The position numbers and the translations under genes were made by a program. Positions 15,125 to 22,895 of a DNA stretch of 33,659 nt are shown here, piece by piece; position 1 is the first letter of the stretch, and each line of letters begins with the position of its first letter. The stretch lies in contig NZ_BAABDD010000044.1 of assembly GCF_039539445.1 (NCBI RefSeq), forward strand, positions 1 through 33,659, in the 5' to 3' direction. The notes beneath the pieces are model-generated. The model did not search any database. It was given only the letters and a program-made list of their open reading frames with translations, and had not been told where the DNA came from. Origin of the DNA: Salinactinospora qingdaonensis (GTDB taxonomy: Bacteria > Actinomycetota > Actinomycetes > Streptosporangiales > Streptosporangiaceae).

Positions 15125-15168
15125 GCCCCTGTGCGGGTCCGCAGCAACGCGACGCCCCGCACAGGGGC
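15125..15168 (-). terminator. Terminator of the fasciclin gene
   Basis: GCCCCTGTGCGGG (15125-15137) and CCCGCACAGGGGC (15156-15168) form a perfect 13-bp stem with an 18-base loop, eleven bases beyond the stop codon. No T-tract follows. It separates the lipoprotein gene from sigK-rskA. Confidence 0.65.
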
Positions 15169-15178
15169 CCTGCTCGGG

Positions 15179-15826
15179 TTAGTTCTGCGGCGGCATGAGC
15201 ACGCCGTCGATGATGTAGACCGTGGCGTTGGCGGTCTGGACGTTGCCGCAGACTACGCCGGCCTCGTCGTTGACCGTGTAGTCCTCACCGGAGCCCGAGG
15301 TCGTCACATCGGCCCCCTGTAGCGAGGTGAACGTGCCGTTCTCCAGGTCGGCGGGTGTCTGCTTGCCCTCGACGACGTGGTAAGTCAACACCTCGGTGAG
15401 TTGGTCCCGGTCTTCGAGCAGCGCGTTCAGGTCCTCTTCCGGGATCTGCCCGAAGGCCGCGTTGGCCGGGGCGAACACCGTGATGTCCTCGGCGTTGTTG
15501 AGCGTATCCACCAGATCGGCCTGGGTGACCGCATCGACCAGGGTGGACAGCGCCGGGTTGTTAGAGGCCGCCGTGGCGACGGGGTCTTCGGCCATGCCTG
15601 AGAAGCTGCCGGCCCCTTCAGCGGGAACGTCGGCACAGGCGGGACCGAACGGCCCGCTCATAGCCGAGTCCATGTTCTCCTCAGCCATGGTCTCCTCGGT
15701 GGACTCCATGTTTTCCTCCGGCGAGGCGCCGTCGCCGCTTTCGGCGGCTTCCCCGCCGCCGCAGGCGCTCAGTCCGAGTGCGAGGGCGGCGGCGGAGGAG
15801 GCGATCATCAGTTTCTTGGTGAGCAC
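15179..15826 (-). CDS. Fasciclin-domain lipoprotein (MPT70/83-like)
   Basis: The 215-residue protein has a lipoprotein signal (MLTKKLMIASSAAALALG followed by the lipobox LSAC, Cys at residue 22). An acidic, Met-rich linker (MESTEETMAEENMDSAMSG) follows, then one FAS1 domain (PALSTLVDAVTQADLVDTLN, ITVFAPANAAFGQIP, LTYHVVEGK, ATVYIIDGVLMPP). It is anchored outside the membrane and related by domain to mycobacterial MPB70/83, whose genes are SigK targets. The start is GTG 15826, with AAGGAG six bases upstream. It follows the molybdopterin oxidoreductase gene by 62 bases and is probably co-transcribed with it. Its role is unknown; adhesion or a partner in redox function are possibilities. Confidence 0.9.
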   Translation of the reverse strand: MLTKKLMIASSAAALALGLSACGGGEAAESGDGASPEENMESTEETMAEENMDSAMSGPFGPACADVPAEGAGSFSGMAEDPVATAASNNPALSTLVDAVTQADLVDTLNNAEDITVFAPANAAFGQIPEEDLNALLEDRDQLTEVLTYHVVEGKQTPADLENGTFTSLQGADVTTSGSGEDYTVNDEAGVVCGNVQTANATVYIIDGVLMPPQN

Positions 15827-15888
15827 AGCAGTCTCCTTGGTTTCCTGGTTGCTTCGGCGACGGTCGACCCGTTTCGACCGCCTCACGT

Positions 15889-17643
15889 TCATGCGGCAGT
15901 GATCTGCACGGAATGCCAGCCGGTGGCCCCGTCGGGGATCGGCTCCACCCGCTGTTCGGGCTGGGTGTGTCCGGTGGAATCGGTCGCGCGGACCTCCAAG
16001 GTGTGTCGGCCGGGGGCGGCGTCGAACTCCCAGCGCCACTGGCGCCAGGTGTCGATACCGGGGACGTCGGCGAGAACGGCTTCCCGCCACTCGCCGCCGT
16101 CCACGCGCACCTCCACCGCCGCCACGCCGCGGCGCTGTGCCCACGCCACACCGGCGACGGTGGTGGGTCCCGCGGGCACGTTCTCCAGCGGCCCGGGGAC
16201 ATCGATACGCGACATGGTTTTGATCGGTGCCCGCACCGCCCAGCCGCGTCTAGCCCAGTAGGCGCGCTCGTCGGCGAAGCGGGTGAGCTTGATGTCGGTG
16301 ACCCATTTGGTGGCGCTGACGAAGCCGTAGAGGCCGGGAACGACCATGCGCACCGGGAAACCGTGGGCGATCGGCAGCGGCTCGCCGGCCATGGCCACCG
16401 CCAGCAGCGCCTCCCGGCCGTCCATGACCACGGCGGTGGGGGTGCCGCAGGTCCAGCCGTCGCTGGAGGTGCTCAGGATCTGGTCGGCGTCGGCGTGCAC
16501 TCCCGCTTCGCGCAGCAGGTCGGCCAGCCGCACGCCCAGCCAGCGCGTGTTGCCGACGAGGTCACCACCGATCTGGTTAGAAACACAGGTCAACGTGGTG
16601 TCGGACTCGATGAGTGGCCGGGCGAGCAGATCCTCGTAGGACAGGTCGAGGGGCCGGTCCACCAGACCGTGAACGCGCAGCCGCCACTGTCGCGGCGAGA
16701 CTCGGGGCAGCGTGAGCGCGGTGTCGATGCGGTAGAAGTCCCGGTTGGGCGTGATGAACGGGGGCAGGCCCGGCACGTCCAGCGAAACACCCCCCGGCAG
16801 CGCCGGCAGCGGCTCGGCGGCAGCGGGCAACCGCAGCGCCGCCCGCGACGCGGCCACGTTCGCCCCGCTGGACAGGTGCCGGCCCAGCGCTCCCGAACCG
16901 GCCGCCACTGCAAGCACGCCCACCCCCGTGAGCAGGAATCCCCGCCGGTGCGGGCCGGCCGCGGCGGACGGTCCACCGGGGGAGGGCCCGCTCGGGGCGG
17001 GCTGTTGCGCGGGGGAAGCAGGGGAAGACGCACCAGCGGTCTGTTCACCCGCCGGCTTCGCCGCCTCGCCCCTGTCGGGCGGCCCGCCGCTGAGCTGACC
17101 GGACGCCGGTCCCGCCGCCTTCGGGCGAGCCTGGCGCAGCAGCAGATACAGTGCGAGCGCCCCCGCGGCCACCCCGGCGAGCACAGGCACGACCGCCAGC
17201 GGCTCGTCGGTGCGGCGGGCCACCGCCGCGAGCACGCCGACCCCACCGAACAGCCCCAACCCCGCGTAGCCCACCATCGGCCACGCCAGGGCGAACCCCC
17301 CGAGGACGGCCGCCAAGGCGGCCACCGTGGTCAGGATGCCGCCGAGGAGGACGACCTTGTCGTAGACCCCGAAGGCCGAGATCGCGAACTCCTTCAGCGG
17401 CGCCGGGCTGACGTCCACAACGGCGTCCCCTACGACCACTATGGGTCCCGCGGTCCCGGCCAGGGCGCCGGCCAGTTCTCCCACCCCCACGGCGGTGCCG
17501 GCGGCCAGCAGCCCGGTGAGCCAGCCCAGCGGCCGGTGGTGGGCTCGCGCGCTGCGGTGTGGGCCCTCATCGCTGATCGTCACGCCCGTTATTCGCGCCC
17601 TCGCCACAACCGGATTGGTGGGGGCGGGATTTTTCGCCGCCAT
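15889..17643 (-). CDS. Membrane-anchored molybdopterin oxidoreductase (sulfite-oxidase family)
   Basis: In this protein of about 584 residues, four hydrophobic helices come first (LGWLTGLLAAGTAVGVGELA, VVLLGGILTTVAALAAVLGG, YAGLGLFGGVGVLAAV, VPVLAGVAAGALALYLLL). A Pro/Ser/Ala-rich linker and HRRGFLLTGVGVLAVAAGSG, a Tat-like or anchoring helix, follow. Then comes the sulfite-oxidase-type molybdopterin domain (DFYRIDTALTLP, with the Mo-ligand Cys in LTCVSNQIGG) and a C-terminal dimerisation-like domain (GVAWAQRRGVAAVEVRVDGG). It probably performs an extracytoplasmic oxidation or reduction of unknown substrate. The start is uncertain: ATG 17643 lacks a good ribosome binding site, and frames further upstream run into a repeat element. 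The gene heads the unit with the fasciclin lipoprotein. Confidence 0.85.
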   Translation of the reverse strand: MAAKNPAPTNPVVARARITGVTISDEGPHRSARAHHRPLGWLTGLLAAGTAVGVGELAGALAGTAGPIVVVGDAVVDVSPAPLKEFAISAFGVYDKVVLLGGILTTVAALAAVLGGFALAWPMVGYAGLGLFGGVGVLAAVARRTDEPLAVVPVLAGVAAGALALYLLLRQARPKAAGPASGQLSGGPPDRGEAAKPAGEQTAGASSPASPAQQPAPSGPSPGGPSAAAGPHRRGFLLTGVGVLAVAAGSGALGRHLSSGANVAASRAALRLPAAAEPLPALPGGVSLDVPGLPPFITPNRDFYRIDTALTLPRVSPRQWRLRVHGLVDRPLDLSYEDLLARPLIESDTTLTCVSNQIGGDLVGNTRWLGVRLADLLREAGVHADADQILSTSSDGWTCGTPTAVVMDGREALLAVAMAGEPLPIAHGFPVRMVVPGLYGFVSATKWVTDIKLTRFADERAYWARRGWAVRAPIKTMSRIDVPGPLENVPAGPTTVAGVAWAQRRGVAAVEVRVDGGEWREAVLADVPGIDTWRQWRWEFDAAPGRHTLEVRATDSTGHTQPEQRVEPIPDGATGWHSVQITAA

Positions 17644-17722
17644 CTTGGGTTCTGGTTTTTGGACGGGCGGCGAGGCGGGCGGTGGGCGTGCGCGGGTGAG
17701 CGTGTCCGCTGTCGCCCCGTGG

Positions 17723-17756
17723 GCTGCCGAGATCGCGCGGCGATCGAGGCGCGAGC
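17723..17756 (-). repeat. 34-bp palindromic element, copy 1
   Basis: It begins GCTGCCGAGATCGC and ends GCGAGC, with internal GATCGC/GCGATC symmetry. It is a diverged copy of the element seen at 17869, 18084 and 18460, in the same orientation as the last. Confidence 0.65.
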
Positions 17757-17868
17757 GGACGACGAACATCCCCACGTCCCCCCGCTCGGGGGCTGTAGCG
17801 GGCCAACGTCAAGGGCGGTACCGCCCGCTCAAGGCATGGAGCAGCGGTGGCGCGGCGGCTCTTTCGCC

Positions 17869-18298
17869 GCTCGTGCCTCGATCGCTTCGTGATCTCGGCA
17901 GCCTGGGGGTGGGTTATGGCCGGGTGGGAGGAGCGCTGCACGGCGTGGGTCGGGGTTGAGGTGGGGTGTGGTTTGACGCTTTTTGGGACGCTCGTCGCCA
18001 TCGTTACTGCAACGATCGCCGCCCACCGTCGTGTCCCTCATGCCAGTGTGACTGTGTGTTGGGGTGGTGGTGTGTTTTTCGTGGCTCGTGCCTCGATCGC
18101 TTCGTGATCTCGGCAGCCTGGGGGTGGGTTATGGCCGGGTGGGAGGAGCGCTGCACGGCGTGGGTCGGGGTTGAGGTGGGGTGTGGTTTGACGCTTTTTG
18201 GGACGCTCGTCGCCATCGTTACTGCAACGATCGCCGCCCACCGTCGTGTCCCTCATGCCAGTGTGACTGTGTGTTGGGGTGGTGGTGTGTTTCTCGTC
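17869..18298. repeat. 215-bp direct tandem duplication
   Basis: Unit A (17869-18083) is repeated as unit B (18084-18298), with only two base differences seen, near the unit ends. Each unit begins with a plus-orientation copy of the 34-bp palindromic element (17869-17902 and 18084-18117). Each also contains a hairpin ATCGTT/AACGAT and G/T-rich stretches. No coding function is apparent; open frames here are low-complexity. The near-identity indicates a very recent or recurrent duplication. Confidence 0.9.
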
Positions 18299-18386
18299 GC
18301 GGTGTCACCGCACCCCGGAGCGATACCTACGACACAAGGCGCTGGCCTGCTGCCGAAGATGTTGCGGTGTCACCGCACCCCGGAGC
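18299..18386. repeat. 23-bp direct repeat pair, 65-base period
   Basis: The same 23 bases occur at 18299-18321 and 18364-18386. Each starts with the palindrome GCGGTGTCACCGC and continues ACCCCGGAGC. They follow directly after the tandem duplication. Two units are too few for a CRISPR array; a protein-binding site or replication-slippage product is possible. Confidence 0.75.
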
Positions 18387-18459
18387 AATGCTGCCTCACC
18401 TCCAGCGGGGGTCGTCGCCGTCGCCTCCCACCCGTCCACAGCCACAGCGCCCCCTTAAA

Positions 18460-18575
18460 GCTGCCGAGATCGCGAAGCGATCGAGGCACGAGCGACGGGA
18501 AACCCACCAGCACCGCGCAAGCGACAGCCCCCCACTTACGACCCTCGGCTTGACAAGCCCATAGAAACACCCCCC
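18460..18575 (-). repeat. Dispersed repeat with palindromic end, minus-orientation copy
   Basis: Positions 18460-18493 hold the 34-bp palindromic element (internal GATCGCGAAGCGATC), inverted relative to those in the tandem units. The adjoining 18488-18575 matches 7279-7375 in reverse complement. Together they look like one mobile or repetitive element (MITE- or REP-like) with no coding capacity. Confidence 0.65.
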
Positions 18576-18639
18576 ACAACCCAGCCGTCTGAAAACCAGA
18601 ACCCGGCCGGGGGCGAGCTCCAACCGTCGGTGGGCAGGT

Positions 18640-19593
18640 TCAGTCGGAGCCGACCAGCGCGTGCAGCGCCGCCGGTAGTGAGTCCACGTGGGCGACGAGG
18701 CGGCGGGCGGCCTCCGGCCAGCCGGGCCCGGCCAGGTACAGGGTGGTCTTCTCACGGCGCGCCCCACCATCGAGCGCTTCCCGGATCTGCCGCAGCGCGG
18801 GCATGGTCACCTGCGTCGACCGCAGCGACCACAGCACCAGGGCCGCCGGAGCCGTGCGGCGCAGTGCCGCGGCCACGGCGTCGGCCGGCGCCGCCGCCCC
18901 CAGCATCCGGTGGGTCACCCCTCGTTCGCACAGCGCCGCCCCCAGCGCCTCCAACGGCAGCGTGTGCAATTCATCGGGCATGCATGCCAGCAGCACAGGC
19001 CGGCGCTGCGCCGCGCCTCCCGCGTCGGCGCACACCCGCCGCAGCACCGAAGACACACTCCACGACAGCAGGTGTTCAACTTCGACGTACTGCCGGGTGT
19101 GTGACCACTTCGCCCCTATCCCGTGCAGTACGGGCATGGCCAGCTCTTCCCAAGTAGTCATGACACCGTGCTCCTCGACGCTGTCGGCCAACAGCCGCTC
19201 GACCGTATCGGTGTCCAGGCGCATCGCCGCGCGCGCCAGCCCTTGGCACGAGGCCCCGGCCGAGCCCGCGGGGACGGTGTGGCCACCGGGACGGGCTGTG
19301 GGGGCCGACGCCGCCGAGCCAGGCACCCCGGAAGGCGGCGGTGTCGCCCGTGCGGCGAGCGGGTCGGAGAGCGACAGTGCGGTCTGCGCGGCCTCAGCAG
19401 GGGCCGTTCCCGAGGCGACGAGCCGACACATGTACTCCAGACGGGCCATGTCGCCGGTGCCATAGCGGCGGTGTCCGCCGGGGCTGCGTTCAGTGGGGCC
19501 GATGCCGTAACGCCGGTCCCAACTGCGCAGGGTCCCTGTGGCTACGCCAAGGCGGCGGGCCGCTGCTCCCGGAGTCAGCGCCGATTCCCCCAT
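18640..19593 (-). CDS. litR: MerR-family B12-type photoreceptor regulator (LitR/CarH-like)
   Basis: The 317-residue protein has an N-terminal MerR helix-turn-helix (LTPGAAARRLGVATGTLRSWDRRYGI, GGHRRYGTGDMARLEYM). An Ala/Pro-rich linker follows, then a cobalamin-binding region. It keeps the CarH signature features: Trp in AKWSHTR, Glu-His in YVEVEHLLSWSV, and the lower-ligand His in PDELHTLPLEALGAAL. In that family, adenosylcobalamin-bound tetramers repress in the dark, and light breaks the Co-C bond and releases the DNA. The start is ATG 19593, with GGAGAGG upstream. It is divergent from the SDR and photolyase genes, its probable targets. Function is inferred from family and context. Confidence 0.85.
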   Translation of the reverse strand: MGESALTPGAAARRLGVATGTLRSWDRRYGIGPTERSPGGHRRYGTGDMARLEYMCRLVASGTAPAEAAQTALSLSDPLAARATPPPSGVPGSAASAPTARPGGHTVPAGSAGASCQGLARAAMRLDTDTVERLLADSVEEHGVMTTWEELAMPVLHGIGAKWSHTRQYVEVEHLLSWSVSSVLRRVCADAGGAAQRRPVLLACMPDELHTLPLEALGAALCERGVTHRMLGAAAPADAVAAALRRTAPAALVLWSLRSTQVTMPALRQIREALDGGARREKTTLYLAGPGWPEAARRLVAHVDSLPAALHALVGSD

Positions 19594-19865
19594 AGCCCTC
19601 TCCAAAAACGATGCAAAACCGTTGCGACTTGCTTATCAGCGTACCGTCGCGAACAGTAGCCACGCGGGCGCCGGCAGCGGTCTGAAGTCGGGAGGGGCTG
19701 CACATCGCTGCGGCGCGCCTGTCACGGCGTCACCTGGGTGGGGCCACGGCCGTCCTACGAAGCCCTGCCCAGGTGACAATCCGGCATTCCTGGATAGGGG
19801 GCCGAATGCTGACAGGGGCGCTGGCAGGGGCGCGTCGCACGATCGTCCACGGGCGGGGGCTAAGG
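19594..19865. promoter_or_regulatory. Divergent litR / SDR-photolyase promoter region
   Basis: This 272-base region should hold both promoters. GCAAAACCGTTGC (about 19613-19625) is a near-palindrome close to the litR start and a candidate operator. GTCACCTGGG (19729-19738) and CCCAGGTGAC (19768-19777) are a perfect 10-bp inverted repeat with a 29-base interval, on the side of the SDR gene. No cobalamin riboswitch motif was recognised. Confidence 0.4.
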
Positions 19866-21320
19866 ATGCGTGTCTTGGTGACGGGGGCCACCGGCTATAT
19901 CGGGGGACGGCTGGTGCCCGAGCTACTGCGCGCGGGCCACATCGTGCGCTGTCTGGCTCGCTCGCCGGGAAAACTGCGTGACTACCCCTGGCGCGGTGAG
20001 GTGGAGGTCGTCCGCGGTGACGTCACCGACCGTGCCAGTCTGGAACCCGCACTCGCCGACGTCGACGTCGCCTTCTACCTCGTCCACGCCATGGGTGCCG
20101 GCGCCAGCTTCGCCCACCGCGACCGCGAGGCCGCACGAACCTTCGCCATGGCCGCCCACACCGCGAGCGTGCGCCGGATCATCTACCTTGGCGGACTCAA
20201 CCCTCCGGGCCAGGAGTTGTCGCCCCACATGCGCTCGCGGGCTCAAGTGGGCGAGATCTTTTTGGAGTCCCCGGTGCCCACGGTCGTGCTGCGCGCGGCG
20301 ATCATCCTCGGCTCGGGCTCGGCTTCCTTCGAGATGCTGCGCTACCTGACCGAGCGCCTGCCGGTGATGACGACCCCGCGCTGGGTTTCGACCCGGGTGC
20401 AGCCGATCGCCGTGGGCGACGTGCTGCGGCTGTTGGTGGCGTCGATGGCGCTGCCCGACGGGCTCAACCGCGGTTTCGATATCGGCGGCCCCGATATCCT
20501 CACCTACGCTCAGATGATCCAGCGTTTCGCCCGCCTGACCGGGGTAAGGCGCCGGCTCATCATCCCGGTTCCGGTGCTGTCGCCGGGCCTGTCCAGCCTC
20601 TGGGTGGGCCTCGTGACCCCCGTGCCCGGCACCATCGCCCGCCCCTTGATCGAATCGCTGCGCAACGAGGCCGTCTGCCGGGAGAACGATCTCGCCGACC
20701 GTCTCAACGACCATGCCCGGCTCGGGTTCGACGAGGCGGTGCGCCTCGCCCTGCGTCGCATCCGCGAAGCCCAGGTGGCGACCCGGTGGTCCTCGGCCGC
20801 CTGGCCCAGCGCCCCCGCCGACCCGCTGCCCACCGATCCGGATTGGAGCGGCGGTTCCCTCTACGCCGACGAGCGGGTGCGGCCGGTCGACGCCTCCCCC
20901 GAGGCGCTATGGCGGGTCATCGAGGGCATCGGCGGTGAGCGCGGCTGGTACTCCTGGTCGCTGGCGTGGGCGGCGCGCGGCGCGCTGGACCGCTTCGTCG
21001 GCGGTGTCGGCTTGCGGCGCGGCCGACGCGACCCCGCCCGGCTGCGCGTGGGGGACTCGCTGGACTTCTGGCGCGTCGAGGAGGTGCAGCCCGGCAGTCT
21101 GCTGCGGCTGCGGGCCGAGATGCGGCTCCCCGGTCTGGCGTGGCTGGAATTGCGCGTCGAGCGGCGCGATACGGCCACCCTGTACCGGCAGCGGGCGCTC
21201 TTCCACCCGCGCGGGCTCTTCGGGCAGCTCTACTGGTGGTCCGTCGCTCCCTTCCACGGCGTGGTGTTCGGTTCGATGGCGCGCAACATCGCCGACGCGG
21301 CAGAGCAGGCGGCCCACTAG
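19866..21320 (+). CDS. SDR-family NAD(P)-binding protein with DUF2867
   Basis: The 484-residue protein starts with the extended-SDR nucleotide site VLVTGATGYIGGRLVPELL (residues 3-21). An atypical SDR core follows (VDVAFYLVHAMG, IIYLGGLNP, VVLRAAIILGSGS). A C-terminal DUF2867 domain, from about residue 335, resembles a polyketide-cyclase fold (RPVDASPEALWRVIEGIGGERGWYSW, GDSLDFWRVEEVQPGSLLRLRAEM). Substrate unknown. In actinomycetes such genes often sit beside litR, photolyase and carotenoid genes, suggesting a photo-oxidative stress role. ATG 19866 is chosen by the SDR N-terminus; earlier in-frame ATGs lack homology. The photolyase start is 42 bases downstream, so they form an operon. Confidence 0.87.
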   Translation: MRVLVTGATGYIGGRLVPELLRAGHIVRCLARSPGKLRDYPWRGEVEVVRGDVTDRASLEPALADVDVAFYLVHAMGAGASFAHRDREAARTFAMAAHTASVRRIIYLGGLNPPGQELSPHMRSRAQVGEIFLESPVPTVVLRAAIILGSGSASFEMLRYLTERLPVMTTPRWVSTRVQPIAVGDVLRLLVASMALPDGLNRGFDIGGPDILTYAQMIQRFARLTGVRRRLIIPVPVLSPGLSSLWVGLVTPVPGTIARPLIESLRNEAVCRENDLADRLNDHARLGFDEAVRLALRRIREAQVATRWSSAAWPSAPADPLPTDPDWSGGSLYADERVRPVDASPEALWRVIEGIGGERGWYSWSLAWAARGALDRFVGGVGLRRGRRDPARLRVGDSLDFWRVEEVQPGSLLRLRAEMRLPGLAWLELRVERRDTATLYRQRALFHPRGLFGQLYWWSVAPFHGVVFGSMARNIADAAEQAAH

Positions 21321-21362
21321 TGACACCCGTCCCACAGGCCGGTAACCAAGCGGAAGGTCCGT

Positions 21363-22709
21363 ATGGCGGCGACAGTCGTACTGTTCACACGCGACCTGCG
21401 GGTCCACGACCATCCGGCGCTGCATGAGGCGGTGCGCCGCGGTGACCTGGTCGTGCCGCTGTTCGTCCTCGATCCGACGATCCTGCGCCGCAGCGCACGT
21501 AACCGCATCGCCTACCTGGTGGAGGCGCTCACCGATCTGCGCGAGGCGCTGCGAAGCCGCGGCGGGGACCTGTTCGTCCGCTACGGCGACACGGTCACCG
21601 AGACCATGCGGGTCGCCGAAATCACCGGTGCCGGTGCGATCCACCTCAGCTATGACGTGGGGCGCATGGCCCAGCGGCGGCAGCGCCACCTCCGCCGCGC
21701 CGCCGAGGGCTCCCGCCTCGCAGTGACCACATTCCCCGGCGTCACGGTGGTGCCCCCGTTGGAGGTCACCCCCGCCGGGGGTGACCACTACCGGGTCTTC
21801 ACGCCCTACTGGCGCGCCTGGGAGGCGCACACCTGGCGCCGGCGGCTGCCCGCGCCGCAGCGGCTGCACGTGCCCAACGATCTCCCGAGCGAACGGTTGC
21901 CGGATGCCACCCTGCGCGACCAGGGGCGGGGGCCGCTCTCCCCCGAGCGCCAGCGCGGGGGCGAATCCCCCGCCCGGCAGCGTCTGCGGACCTGGCTCGA
22001 CAGCGGCATCGCCGGCTACGCTGAGGGCAGCGACATGCTGGCCGCCGACGCCACCTCGCGGCTCAGCGCCGATCTGCGGTTCGGCTGCCTGTCGCCCCTG
22101 GAACTGGCGCGGGAGGCCCGCGGCCGTCCCGGCGCCGACGCCTTCGTCCGCCAACTCGCCTGGCGCGACTTCCACCACCAGGTCACGGCGGCTTTCCCCG
22201 GTATCGCCCGGCAGGACTACCGGTCTCGGGACACCACATGGGTGAGCGACACGGAGGGGCTCGCGCTATGGCGGGCGGGCCAGACCGGCGTCCCCATCGT
22301 CGACGCTGGCATGCGCCAGTTGCTGCGGGAAGGTTTCATGCACAACCGCGCTCGGCTGATCACGGCCTCCTTCCTGACCCGCACCATGGGCGTGCACTGG
22401 ACCTGCGGCGGTGACCACTTCCACGAGGTGCTGTGCGACGGCGATATCGCCGACAACTACGGCAACTGGCAGTGGGTGGCCGGCACTGGCAACGACACTC
22501 GACCCAACCGGCGGTTCAACCCGCTGCGCCAGGCCCAGCGGTTCGACCCCGAAGGGGAGTACGTGCGGCGCTACGTACCCGAGCTGGCTGGACTCGACGC
22601 CGCCGAGGCGCATTGGCCGTGGCGGTCGAGCCGACGGCCGGCAGAGTACCCACTGCCGATCCTCGATCCGGAGGGGGCGGCCGGCACGGGAGCGAGACCG
22701 CTGGGGTGA
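21363..22709 (+). CDS. phr: Deoxyribodipyrimidine (CPD) photolyase
   Basis: The 448-residue class I photolyase splits UV-induced cyclobutane pyrimidine dimers using FADH- and blue light. The N-terminal antenna domain is present (VVLFTRDLRVHDHPALHEAV). The C-terminal FAD domain shows QLAWRDFHHQV, GVPIVDAGMRQLLREGFMHNRARLITASFL and GDIADNYGNWQWVAGTGNDTRP, the latter holding Trp of the electron-transfer chain. The length is normal. GGAAGG lies just before ATG 21363. It is co-transcribed with the SDR gene and probably light-induced through the LitR-like repressor. Confidence 0.95.
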   Translation: MAATVVLFTRDLRVHDHPALHEAVRRGDLVVPLFVLDPTILRRSARNRIAYLVEALTDLREALRSRGGDLFVRYGDTVTETMRVAEITGAGAIHLSYDVGRMAQRRQRHLRRAAEGSRLAVTTFPGVTVVPPLEVTPAGGDHYRVFTPYWRAWEAHTWRRRLPAPQRLHVPNDLPSERLPDATLRDQGRGPLSPERQRGGESPARQRLRTWLDSGIAGYAEGSDMLAADATSRLSADLRFGCLSPLELAREARGRPGADAFVRQLAWRDFHHQVTAAFPGIARQDYRSRDTTWVSDTEGLALWRAGQTGVPIVDAGMRQLLREGFMHNRARLITASFLTRTMGVHWTCGGDHFHEVLCDGDIADNYGNWQWVAGTGNDTRPNRRFNPLRQAQRFDPEGEYVRRYVPELAGLDAAEAHWPWRSSRRPAEYPLPILDPEGAAGTGARPLG

Positions 22710-22813
22710 GCCCCCGGGCCGCCGGCCGCGAGGCAGCCGGTTGCGGCGCCCCGGGACCGGCACGTGTGCGACGTGATCGGAAAGCGGCGACACAGAAAGT
22801 GACACACAAAAAG

Positions 22814-22840
22814 GGGGAGGACGGCGGCGCCGTCCTCCCC
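22814..22840 (-). terminator. Rho-independent terminator of the GH6 gene
   Basis: GGGGAGGACGGC (22814-22825) pairs perfectly with GCCGTCCTCCCC (22829-22840) over a 3-base loop. On the minus strand the stem is followed by CTTTTTGTGTGT, a good U-tract. It may also stop photolyase transcripts coming the other way. Confidence 0.88.
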
Positions 22841-22895
22841 TGGCGTCTCTCACGTGCCGCTCAGCGACGCGGCCCGTGGCGCGCCGGTCGGTTCG

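Noticed and set aside
17644..17775. Upstream extension of the molybdopterin oxidoreductase to 17775
   Set aside because: The added residues (VVRSRLDRRAISAAHG) are a translation of the 34-bp palindromic repeat and unlikely to belong to the protein.
15913..17892. 659-codon plus-strand open frame opposite the molybdopterin oxidoreductase
   Set aside because: It is an Arg/Gly/His-rich shadow of a clear minus-strand gene with recognisable domains; high GC leaves such frames open by chance.
17879..18256. Repeated small open frames in the tandem duplication (for example MATSVPKSVKPHPTS... on the minus strand)
   Set aside because: They exist only because the 215-bp unit is duplicated; composition is low-complexity, no ribosome binding site is seen and no family is recognised.
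18299..18386. CRISPR-like repeat
   Set aside because: Only two units, with no further spacers and no cas genes.
19594..19865. Cobalamin riboswitch before the B12-type regulator or SDR gene
   Set aside because: No B12-box or conserved core pattern was found; the only structure is a simple 10-bp inverted repeat.
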